A program made the translations under genes and the position numbers. The notes below the pieces were generated by a model. It had not been told where the DNA came from. It made no database searches and saw only the letters and a program-made list of their open reading frames with translations. Below are positions 55,295-64,000 of a DNA stretch of 64,000 bases, piece after piece. The stretch comes from Mastigias papua (lineage: Eukaryota > Cnidaria > Scyphozoa > Rhizostomeae > Mastigiidae): contig OZ025273.1 of assembly GCA_964019165.1 (NCBI GenBank), forward strand, positions 13,198,214-13,262,213, in the 5' to 3' direction. Numbering within the stretch: position 1 is the stretch's first letter; every line of letters starts with the position of its first letter.

Positions 55295-55395
55295 TGTTTG
55301 TTTTTAAAGCTAATATTTGTATTTTGTATTTAAATTTTTAACTTTTTAAACTTTTTTAACTTTTATTTTCTATTGTATTATTGTATTTTAGATAG

Positions 55396-55437
55396 AGGGA
55401 CCCTTGAAAATCAGCATCTTTGCTGAAGGGCCTCCCT
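55396..55437 (+). other. Compound 3' hairpin of non-LTR family B
   Basis: GAGGGA, then CCCTTGAAAATCAGCATCTT and TGCTGAAGGG, then TCCCTC. Three nested stems: GAGGGA/TCCCTC, CCCTT/AAGGG and CAGCA/TGCTG. Counterparts lie at 59781-59822 and 48351-48388. A 3' structure of this kind can be the RT recognition site in non-LTR elements. Confidence 0.65.
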
Positions 55438-55460
55438 CCGTAAAGAATTCAAAATGAAAT

Positions 55461-57076
55461 GAAATTCTGATTGGTGATACTAACTGCGATTTCAAAAACT
55501 GTAAGAATAGAAATACAAAAAAACTGAAGTTAGTTTACTCCGAATTTCAACTTGAACAAATGATAAAGGAGTATACGCGAGTTGCCGCATCAGAGACAGA
55601 ATCTGGTGAACAAAAAATAAGCAAAACATTAATTGACCATTTCTCGACCTCATATCCTAAATACATCTTAGAAACAAATATAATTAAGACTGGGATGGTT
55701 GATCACTATCTAGTGTATGGAATTCGGAAAATAAATGCTTGGCGACGGAACAAACCACAGCAACGAGAAGTCGTTGAGTCTCGAAATTTGAAAAATTATG
55801 ACAAAATGCTTTTCAGACAAGACTTACAGCAGATAGACTGGGAAACCATCCTCAGCCCATTTAATGTTGATCCTTCCAGTATGGCGACTACATTTCTGGA
55901 GATACTCGAATCCATTTTGAGTAGTCACGCACCCCTAAGGCAAAAAGGGGGTCGAAATGACTTTGCACCTTGGCTATCGGCTTCCCTCAGAAAGTTAATG
56001 TTAAAAAGGGACAGAACGAAGAGACTAGCAGGATCATCTCCAGAAATGTGGTCATCATACAAACAGTTGCGTAATCAAGTAACTAAAGAGATACGTCTTG
56101 CTGTTAGTAATTACTACAATGGGCTGATTAAAGAAAACTCCAGGGATCCAAAGAAAATGTGGAAAACCATAAACAAGGTTTTGGATAAGGGTGCTAATTC
56201 AACTACGCTCACGAGTATCGAAATCGAAGGAAAAACGCTAACTCGTGAGCGCAATATTTTAGAAGCGTTGAATGAACACTTCGTTACCGTAGGCCTTAAA
56301 CTGGCAGAAAAAATTGACTCGAGGCCTAACGATGACTGTCTTTACCACATTGAAAAACAAACAAAAGAGGTGAAATTCAAAACTGTCAATGAGGAATGTG
56401 TTAGGAATGCGACTAGCAGATTAAAAGACGGAAAATCAGCTGGTCCAGATAAGATTCCTGCAACCTTTATTAATGATGTAAGGGGCCTTGTCTGTAAACC
56501 ACTAGCGATGATTTTTAATACCTCATTAAGTAATGGTGTTTGCCCCGAAATTTGGAAAATTGCAAGTATAACCCCAATTTTCAAATCTGGCTCCAAAAAA
56601 GATGTAAACAATTATTTCGGTTATTTCAATCTTCGCAAGGTTACTTGAGAGAATAATGCACAATCCTTTTTTTTATTTCCTCGATGAGAACAATGTTGTC
56701 ACAAAGAATCAATCAGCTTTTCGCAAACTCTACTCTACAGTAACCTCCTTGATATCTAGCACGGATTATTGGTATAAAAATATCGACAGCAAAAAATTGA
56801 ATTTAACCATCTTTCTTGACTTAAAGAAAGCATTTGATACGGTGGACCATGAAATAATGATGAAAAAACTAAATGCATACGGTATTAGAGGCCCCCCCCG
56901 GGGAACTGGCTACTTTCGTACTTAAATAAAAGAAAACAGTACTGCTCATTGAATGGCCAACGATCAGGGAATAAAGTTATAACCTGTGGCATTCCTCAGG
57001 GATAATGTCTCGTTTCGCTCCTCTTCATACTGTATCTAAATGACTTTGAAAAGTGCCTGCAGAACTCAAAGGCTAG
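55461..57076 (+). pseudogene. Non-LTR A endonuclease end, pre-RT and RT (first part)
   Basis: ILIGDTNCDF, then LIDHFSTSYPK and MVDHYLVYGIRK (SDH motif changed to VDH). Pre-RT: GGRNDFAPWLSASLRKLMLK, DGKSAGPDKIPATFIND. RT: CPEIWKIASITPIFKSGSKK, a frameshift near 56620, QSAFRKLYSTVTSL, LTIFLDLKKAFDTVDHEIM, a C9 slippage near 56896, CSLNGQRSGNK, then the PQG block with a TAA (about 56993-57005) and LFILYLNDFEKCLQNSKA, where the solo LTR interrupts. Confidence 0.85.
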
Positions 57077-57636
57077 TGGTTCGAAGATAACCACAATCAA
57101 AAATTAGTACACGTTTCTACTATTTCTGTAATGATTCCTTTTAACTGCAATTTCTATAGTAAAACCTGCTAACGCTGCTGAGCCCGAATATGCCTCTTTA
57201 CTATCACGTGTTCCTCTAAATATTCTCTTTTCGTTGAATGAAACTTTTACGCACGCACTAAATGTGTAATGTGTCCCTTTTTATATGTACTGTTACGAAA
57301 ATTCTAGAAGCTATATGCAAGAAAAATCTCGAAAACCATTACGTCATACCTGGATACTATCTACATGAAAGCGAGGCTAAATGGCCTAAGCGTCAAGTAG
57401 AATGTTCCAGACTGTCGTTCTGGTAGTTTCGAGAAGTTCTAAGCATTACACAGCACAATGTTACTCAATACCAATAACTACAAGCATAGAATATGGATAA
57501 CGAAATCTATAATCGATAGTTCTGGAAAAGGATTACTCTACAACTACAGTAAATGTCAATGACCTTTGTTGTTCTATGGATATGGCCTAAAGTCTCAACG
57601 ACCGTCCCTGAGGTAATATTCTCTCTCTTCTGACCA
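57077..57636. mobile_element. Solo LTR, 560 bp, 5-bp target duplication
   Basis: TGGTTCGAAGATAACCACAA at the left and CTCTCTCTTCTGACCA at the right (TG...CA). GCTAG flanks both sides (57072-57076 and 57637-57641). Removing the LTR and one GCTAG restores N-S-K-A-S-I-Y-A-D-D in element A's RT. A TTTATATG box near 57279 could be the promoter. No internal retrotransposon genes, so it is a recombination product. It is not related to the 174-bp gypsy LTR. Confidence 0.85.
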
Positions 57637-57641
57637 GCTAG

Positions 57642-58437
57642 TATTTATGCAGATGACACACACATTACGATTGTATCGAACAACATTGAGCAATTAGTCA
57701 GTGATGCCCAACAAGAACTGCTCAACCTATCTGAAAGGATGCTAATAAACAAACTTAGTCCAAACCCTCAGAAGACTGAGTACATGGTTACAAGCCATTC
57801 GCGCAAAACGAACGCACTGCATATGCCAGGCAGACTGGAGATTAATGGCTCTGAGCTGAATAGTGTACTCAAGACTAAGTCGTTAGGGGTAATTGTTGAT
57901 GCTAATCTTAAATGGGATGAGCACTATAAAGTCGTAAAAGGTAAAATCTACGGAGGACTTGCATCACTGAGGAAACTTAGAAATATACTCCCCCAGTCAA
58001 AACTCTGTAATGTTTATCATACTGTTGTTGAAAGTCATCTGCGTTATGCTGATGTAATTTGGGGAAGCTTACCAGAAACAAAATTAATGATCCTCCAGCG
58101 ACTCCAAAACAGGGCTAAGATGATAATAAAAGTGAAAAACATAAAGATGAGTGGTCTGATAGCTGGTTGAGTGTCGAAAATCTATTTCGATTTGATCGAT
58201 CAGTTATGGCATATAAAATCGTAAACAAAATTAGCCCTAATAGCCTATGGGAGAATTTTACTTAAGATCTGCTTATTCAACATATGAAACAAGAAGCTGC
58301 AAAAATCTGCAAATCCCTAAGCTAAAAATTGAACTAATGAGAAAAAGCTTTCAATATTCTGCTGTAAAAGATTGGAATGATACCCCTGTTGATATCAGAA
58401 ATACTTTGAGTCTCAATAACTTCAAAAAACAATAAAA
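57642..58437 (+). pseudogene. Non-LTR A RT, C-terminal part
   Basis: Starts at the catalytic box IYADDTHITIVS, then SERMLINKLSPNPQKTEYMV, LKTKSLGVIVDANLKWDEHY, HTVVESHLRYADVIWGSLPE and TKLMILQRLQNRAKMIIKV. Frameshifts near 58165 and 58240 separate the tail TRSCKNLQIPKLKIELMRKS and FQYSAVKDWNDTPVDIRNT. Ends near 58437, followed by the 3' UTR. Confidence 0.85.
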
Positions 58438-58844
58438 AGCACATTTGAAAAGCTGATAAATATCGCATAGCAAAACACGACCCCCTGGAAGAGCAGTAGT
58501 ATAGGTTTATATTTGCTTTATTGTATATTAGCTATTTTATATGCTGTACTAGGTCTCTCGTTTTGATATTTATTTTTTTTTATTGTAATCTTATTGTACT
58601 GAAGGGTAGCATCGTGTATAAATATATGATAATAAATAAAGTCCTGGATATAAGCAGTTAAGACAAAGCTTATTACGAATTACGGCGGCTGTTTTGTTAG
58701 CGGCGGACTGAGAGCAGTGCTGGGTGGAATGAGTACCCTTACAAAGTTGGCAACGAACGTTAACGGAAGCCGATAGCTATTGCGCGGCATAAGGGTCAAA
58801 AATGGGCCGTCGTAATTGTAGGTCATCGTAGCTCTACGGACCCA

Positions 58845-59340
58845 CTTTCCGGAAACCATCGTCGAGCAGTATTACGACGATGCTTTCCGGAAAGCGGGGA
58901 CGTAAAGTACGACCATGAATTCCGGAAATCATCTTCGCACAGACTCTCACGCTACAATTTGGGAAAGCGTCGTCTTACCTTCCGTTCATTTTACACTACA
59001 CTTAGGGAAATCGTCGTCGTAACCTCGTTTTCAGTTTACGCTACAATTAGGGAAAGCGTTATCATATCCTCGTTTTCATTTTGCGCTTCAATTTGGATTG
59101 TGCTAGTCCTACGGCCCCGCTTTCCGGAATGCATTGTCGAGCAGTATTGCGACGATGCTTTCCGGAAAGCACCGTCGTAAAGTATGGCCATGAATTCCGG
59201 AAAGCATCGTCATAGGAACTCTCACGCTACACTTAGGGAAAACGTGGTCGTAACCTCGTTTTCATTTTACGCTATGGTTAGGGAAATCGTCGTCGTAACC
59301 TCGTTTTCATTTTACGCTACGATTAGGGAAAGCGGCATCG
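58845..59340 (+). repeat. Left arm of a foldback element with internal tandem repeats
   Basis: Contains a 275-base direct duplication (GCAGTATT(A/G)CGACGATGCTT at 58866 and 59141) and runs of a 45-base unit with TTAGGGAAATCGTCGTCGTA and CCTCGTTTTCATTTTACGCT. The palindrome TTTCCGGAAA occurs at 58846, 58884 and 59159. 59165-59333 is nearly the reverse complement of 60254-60424. The TLREVVVTSFSFYA-like reading frames are artefacts of the 45-base (15-codon) unit. Confidence 0.85.
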
Positions 59341-59484
59341 TACTCGTTTTCATGTCACACTCCACTTGGGAAGAAAGTTACATCGTATGGAACAAGCGAG
59401 CAGCAGAGATAGAATTCAGTATACAAGTGATATTGCTCGCATTGCTTTCTACAAGAGTGCGCTAAAAGTAGCTCTGAAGTATCT

Positions 59485-59862
59485 GCAGTGACGAACAGAA
59501 TGCTTCGAAATTCCAATTTAAATCTAAGGCCCCCAAGAATAAAAAAGAAATTCGGGCAAAACAGCTTTGCATACAGGGGGCTACGATTTGGAACTCACTG
59601 CCTAATGACTGTAGAACAGCTCGTACCTTTGCAACTTTTAAAGTCACGCTAAAAGCCATCCTCGCATAGCACAATTTATTTTTCTTTTAAGTTTACGTAT
59701 AAGTTTTGTAAAACATTTTCTGTATTTTGTGCCATATTTTATTATTGTATTTTAGCTGTATACATATTTTTTTTTTAAAGGAGGGCCCCTTGAAAACCAG
59801 CTATGCTGAAGGGTAACCCTCCTAAAAGATGTAAAGATGAAATAAAATGAAATGAAACTGAA
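59485..59862 (+). pseudogene. 3' end of a non-LTR (family B) copy
   Basis: Translates as NKKEIRAKQLCIQGATIWNS followed by LPNDCRTARTFATFKVTLKA, the last RT residues, ending at a TAG near 59668. The 3' UTR holds the conserved hairpin (59781-59822) and ends GAAATAAAATGAAATGAAAC. It sits in the spacer of the foldback element. Confidence 0.8.
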
Positions 59863-59929
59863 GGTAGACTGTTAGACTTCATATTTCTCAAAGCGACAAA
59901 GCCCCTCATACCTTTGATTCGATAACTTA

Positions 59930-60095
59930 AACTTGACAAAAAGACGAAGCATATGTTTATAGGACATCCAACTAGAGCCAACAAAATAACAAATCAAGAA
60001 CTACTTAACCTAAGCGGCTGCGAAATAAAAAAATAGTAAGCAAATATCATTGGGAGTAATTTCAGATCAAGAGCTTAATTGGGAAAACTAATTTT
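59930..60095 (+). pseudogene. Small non-LTR RT thumb fragment
   Basis: KKTKHMFIGHPTRANKITNQ followed by ELLNLSGCEI and, after a stop, KQISLGVISDQELNWEN. This is the post-YADD block (K-T-x-x-M..., Y/SLGV-x-x-D-x-x-L-x-W) of CR1/L2-type RTs. It is located beside the family-B tail but may be a separate fragment. Confidence 0.65.
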
Positions 60096-60249
60096 AACTC
60101 TCATCATCTGGAATAATCTATCTTATTCAAATATGGGATGATTACATGGTATAAATGAGAGCTATTATACCACCCAATGTGCTGTCCAATAAACTTTACT
60201 TTCAGTGACTTTCTTTCGTTTTATCAACATTGCTTTGTGTCATTATTTA

Positions 60250-60425
60250 ACGCTGCTTTCCCTAATCGTAGCGTAAAATGAAAACGAGGTTACGACGACG
60301 ATTTCCCTAATCGTAGTGTAAAATGAAAACGAGGTTACGACCACGCTTTCCCTAAGTGTAATGTGAGAGTTCCTACGACGATGCTTTCCGGAATTCATGG
60401 CCGTACTTTACGACGGTGCTTTCTA
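60250..60425 (-). repeat. Right arm of the foldback element
   Basis: Inverted, nearly identical counterpart of 59165-59333, with two 45-base units and the CCGGAATTCATGGCCGTACT segment. The arm stops before the 275-base duplication seen on the left. The spacer between the arms is about 920 bases. Confidence 0.85.
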
Positions 60426-60759
60426 TAGTGTTCTCGTATTCAAATGCTTCTCTGATTGCTACTCTAATACTCTAATCATCAATATGCTACCATACGATTA
60501 ATATATGCTAAATGTCACGTGGTAAATTACTACATGTCAACACTAAATCTCTCCCTTGCTTTAAATGAATTGTCCAATTATCAAAATCAATAGTAAGTCC
60601 ATAAAATTATATATGATGTATGATATGTTTGAAATAAACTACAAAACTTCTGATACGATTGAAACAAAACACAAATATACGTGCAAAAAGAACTGTTATA
60701 TATATATATAAGATAAAACATAAATATATTTGAAAATGCTTGTATGTTTTGTCCAATAT
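60426..60759. other. Unrecognised; (TA)n beside a PLE-arm-like motif
   Basis: A short TATATATATATA run near 60699-60711 is preceded by AAAACACAAATATACG and followed by AGATAAAACATAAATATATT, both close to the end of the PLE-derived inverted arm at 13001 (AGAATAAAACACAAATATAC). Otherwise nothing. Confidence 0.4.
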
Positions 60760-61765
60760 TCAGCTTTGCAATTATGGATTATAAATGTTCTGTCCATATC
60801 TTCGAACTGGATGTCTTTCACGTCGTGGATAACGATTATTTCCCTCTGCACCTGGCAATTCATTTATTCCGGGGCAGTTGGTATAGTCATCGTATTGGTT
60901 CATATCATCATTTTTATCGTTGTCACCATCAAAGGAACCATGGAACTTCTTGAAATACGATACATTTCGTGTACCGTAGTGTCCATTTCGAACAACGGTA
61001 ACACGATTGCCTTTCCTTTTCACGATTTTGTATGGCTTGGGGTTGTAACGTGCAGACAATTTAGTTATGTTCGAATTCTTTACCAGGACGATATCGCCTT
61101 CTGCGAGATCTGACTCTGTTGCTCGACATTTCCGATCTGCATAAGATTTCATCCGCTCTTTTGGTTGAGTATCTCTGTCTTTCAAGTCAACACTGACATT
61201 ATTGCTTACAAGTTGTGGGAGCTTTGTAGTAATTTCCCGATTACATAGTAAATTAGCCGGTGATTTTCCTGTTATTGCATGAGGAGTCGCACGGTAGTTC
61301 AATAGATATTTATAAATTGAACGTTTCCACTAATTGCCTTCTAGATGTGCAGTCTTTATAGCTTTTGCTAGGGGTTGCATAAATCTTTCAACTTCAGCGT
61401 TACCTTGTGGCCAATAAGGTGAACTTGTTGTGTGTTTTGCACCCAATTCCTTCATAAAGTGATAAAACTGTGCCAGGAAAAGGTGGTCCATTGTCACTTT
61501 TGACAACTTTAGGGAGTCCATGCGTTGCGAATCTCTATATACTAAGATCCCTATATGATAATTTATGCCAAACCAATCAGAGTGCTCTAAATTGTACCAC
61601 GTGACCTGATTACGCACACACGATCTCCTCCCAGGGTATTCGTCCAATGGCCCCCAGATTTCTGTTGAGGGTAGCCACTTGGGTCTACTAATTACATAAG
61701 AAGAGATTTGATTTTTATCATTTTTTCTCGCCGAGTTATTCAACTTTCTTCCCATCGCCATTCAC
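60760..61765 (-). pseudogene. Ty3/gypsy integrase remnant
   Basis: Reads leftwards. 61490-61330: VTMDHLFLAQFYHFMKELGA, KHTTSSPYWPQGNAEVERFM (the catalytic Glu in N-A-E-V-E-R-F), then PLAKAIKTAHLEGN. After a stop at about 61330, 61302-60772 continues MNYRATPHAITGKSPANLL, GDIVLVKNSN and RYNPKPYKIVKRKGNRVTVV, the SH3-like C-terminal domain, with a basic tail. The upstream half of pol, the LTRs and gag are absent. It is unrelated in detail to the gypsy copy at 24.7-29.5 kb. Confidence 0.85.
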
Positions 61766-64000
61766 AGCAATACTGTTACTCCTCCCTGCTGGACCGCGTG
61801 TTGTCAGTTTTGCAAGCGGTCATGTAGGACTAAGTAGCTGTATGTGTTATCGTGAGGAGACTTTGGTTGCTGTTCTCCCTGGTAAGCCTGCTCTATTTTC
61901 CTGAAATGGGTTGATGTAAGATTTCCTGTATCTCCTTTGTCCATTTCATCCGTATTCTACAGTTGCGAACCATTACTACCATATAGTTGCTGTGTGACTT
62001 GGAGGAGAATTTTGTCGGTCTGCTTCCAGTTTACTGCTGTTTTCGCTTGATTTCATTTGCCAAGGAATCCTACCTTTCGATGGTGATATCGCTATGACAG
62101 ATCTTCCTGGGCCGTTTCATTCTCTCTGCTAAACCATAGTGCTTTTGCCGGTAAGTTGTGATAAACCATATAGAAGATATTTTCATGTTGTATTTTGTGG
62201 TATATTATGGTGTATTTCGCTTATTTCTTACGCTTTATTACCTGACATGGGATAACATTCGGGAAGCTTTCAGTTTGGGTTGTTTTTGCATGATGTGAAG
62301 TGCCAGTTTTATTTTGAAGAAAATAAAGTAAGGCGTGGTAAAATATCAACCAGTAGCGTACTGAAATTGCTTTCTCTAACTTCCAAAGTTTTACCGTGTT
62401 TTTTCTGAATGAGGTTGTTCGTTGTGTTACCTATTATAACTCTGAAAGGTTTTTAGCCCTCCCCCTTATGGTTTAAGCAATGAAGAGGCTGCTGTTCATC
62501 TTTCATGTCAAGTGTGATTACAAGCAAACTACATGACTTGCTAAATTTCTTGAGTGTTAGCCATATAGCGTTTTGGTATCCTTCAATCTTCATTCTGGTA
62601 TAGTTTCTCTAGAGACACGCGAGGGGATTCCCAAGTTCATCTCACGATCACAGATACATTTGATCCTTTCTATCCGAACAACTACATTATAGATTTGAGA
62701 CTGCAGAGAGTTCTGGAAGTTCTTTGGTAGAACCCACTGGACTGATTAATAATTGCTAAGATTTATAGAGTGCTGTTCAGTATTAGCTTATACGCATCAG
62801 TTGGAGGAAAGGATGTCGCTATGCTAGGCCACTCGGACATTGTTCATAGATAAATGTTGTTTGTAGCTTCTACATACCTCTTTATGTTTGCAACACAGTT
62901 ATTTTAGGCTAGAGCTAGGATGTTATCAAATTTAGTCTGTGGAATGGTGCAGTTTGATACTCTGTCTCTGTTTCTTTTTCTTGCATTAGTTGAGGAAACA
63001 ATCGTGTGCATTCTCTCCAAAATCTTTAGGGGCGTTTCATATTACTCTCAGTCCCCGTAGCTGATGCCTTACTTACTTCCAGTAACGTTTGTAGCTGACT
63101 CCCACTACTCTTTATTTACAGCACTTTGTAGTTCTTTTCACTATGGGTCGTAGTGTAACTTTTGAGGAGTCAAATTGGGGGTTCCTTTATCCTGAATGTT
63201 TCTTTGCCGGAAAACAGTTGCTATAAATTCCATTAATGATTTCCATAGACCATTCTGTACATGATAATTCAGTTTAAAGGGATTACTTACTATTAGATAG
63301 CATGATCATCTCTATTGTGTAAACTTGATTTTTCCGAGCCCCTACTATCAACTCCCCCCACCCCAAATACTGTAATTACTCGAAACCCGATTTGAAGATC
63401 ACCAATTGTATAGCATGTTACCTGTACATATCAGTATTCTTTTATTTTTATGAAGTAACACTATGGAGTCCTCTGAGCTAAGATATTTCGATACAAGCTA
63501 ATTTAATGGCTAAAGAATGCTAATATACCAGTTACCAAAGGATTACTGTATGCAACCATATTACAGGTTTATGGCTCAGATTTAATTGTGTACCTGTGTG
63601 GAGAAGATTTGTGATCACCCACTATGTCATAACCGTAGTCATTCCTGTCAGTTGATGGTCTATATTGTATATGTTATACACTGTCACAGTTCTACCGCTA
63701 GATTTTACAACACTATCTACGTTAGAATTGAAGTATGCAGGAGACAATATATGACGTTGTTCACTAATGTCTAATGTAAAGAACAGTTTGAGCAATTATG
63801 TGCTTATTTCATATACAGGAGACTAGCTTAGTACTGATAGCCCGCTAAACGCGTGCTCCCCTTACCCCAGTTCAAAAGTTGTAGATTAGCCTTGGAAAGA
63901 CTAGCGCTGTGCCCCCATAAAAGCTGCATGGTCTACATTTTAGATGAGTATGGATCAAAAAAGCTCGCATAGGATCACAAGATGGTGACATCATTTGCCT
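61766..64000. other. No gene recognised
   Basis: About 2.2 kb of non-repetitive-looking AT-rich DNA with only short ORFs. No family motif, tRNA or long repeat seen. Confidence 0.45.

Larger units (their letters stand above)
52548..55460 (+). mobile_element. Non-LTR retrotransposon B, 5'-truncated, nested in A
   Basis: Begins inside its own endonuclease (GGGVAIYIKDSVKYKL) and runs to a 3' UTR with a compound hairpin (55396-55437) and an AATGAAATGAAAT tail. GAAA at 52544-52547 and 55461-55464 is a short possible target duplication, ambiguous with the tail. Deleting B restores the codons D-K-K-E-I-L-I-G of element A. Confidence 0.85.
52064..58640 (+). mobile_element. Non-LTR retrotransposon A, host of two nested insertions
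   Basis: Its pieces are 52124-52547 (endonuclease N-terminal half), 55461-57076 (endonuclease end, pre-RT, RT to the palm) and 57642-58437 (YADD box to C-terminus). The gaps are filled by non-LTR B (52548-55460) and a solo LTR (57077-57636). The 3' UTR runs to about 58640 with a GATAATAAATAAA-type end. The left limit is approximate. Confidence 0.85.

Noticed and set aside
58959..59465. ORFs with repeating VVVTSFSFYA
   Set aside because: The period is a 45-bp non-coding repeat of a foldback element, which divides by three and so keeps frames open.
60730..61113. Plus-strand 127-codon hydrophobic-looking frame
   Set aside because: Antisense to the gypsy integrase C-terminal domain, which has clear motifs on the minus strand.

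Overview
This is repeat-dominated nuclear DNA from an animal, most likely an aquatic invertebrate such as a cnidarian or a similar early-branching or marine lineage. I base that on the mix of repeats: Penelope-like elements, a DIRS-type tyrosine-recombinase retroelement, BEL/Pao and Ty3/gypsy LTR elements, several CR1/L2/Jockey-like non-LTR lineages, a THAP/DDE ISL2EU-type DNA transposon that also carries a YqaJ nuclease gene, hAT and Tc1 MITEs, tRNA-headed SINE-like units and very long (TA)n tracts. I found no convincing host protein gene. The species call is inference, not something the sequence proves.

Layout. 1-6.3 kb: two decayed Penelope-like (PLE) copies in opposite orientation, the first with a 104-bp inverted partial copy at its 5' side. 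6.6-12.9 kb: Tc1-type and hAT MITEs, non-LTR reverse transcriptase (RT) fragments, an insertion carrying a THAP-like finger, and a hAT remnant. 12.9-14.9 kb: (TA)n and (GT)n tracts enclosing a small inverted-repeat PLE derivative and a tRNA-like unit. 15-19.8 kb (minus): a DIRS element with gag, RT/RNase H and tyrosine recombinase; gag and pol share one frame, separated by a UGA-CUAG stop. 20-24.2 kb: mostly unrecognised. 24.4-29.8 kb: a Ty3/gypsy element with identical-length 174-bp LTRs and a 4-bp target duplication, inserted into the tail of a tRNA-headed SINE-like unit. 29.8-32.7 kb (minus): a non-LTR element with an SGNH-esterase domain and a deleted RT core. 36.7-41.8 kb: another non-LTR element whose ORF1 is split by a 1,760-bp foldback element with a perfect 9-bp target duplication. 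42-45.7 kb: the ISL2EU-type transposon, with an apparently intact 544-residue transposase and a YqaJ gene carrying two nonsense codons. 45.8-50.2 kb (minus): BEL/Pao. 50.3-52 kb: a 5'-truncated non-LTR with a nearly full RT. 52-58.6 kb: a non-LTR element containing a second non-LTR element and a 560-bp solo LTR. 58.7-60.4 kb: a foldback repeat. 60.8-61.8 kb (minus): a gypsy integrase remnant. 61.8-64 kb: nothing recognised.

How the parts relate. The window is a record of nested insertions. In three cases (the foldback in ORF1, the solo LTR in an RT, and one non-LTR in another) removing the insert and one target copy restores the host element's reading frame exactly, which fixes insertion order and boundaries. 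The ISL2EU-type element is the most complete unit; its long terminal inverted repeats encode the starts of both of its proteins, so transposase and nuclease share a related N-terminus.

Limits. Boundaries marked approximate were read by eye. Family names rest on motifs recognised in translated sequence, not on a database search.
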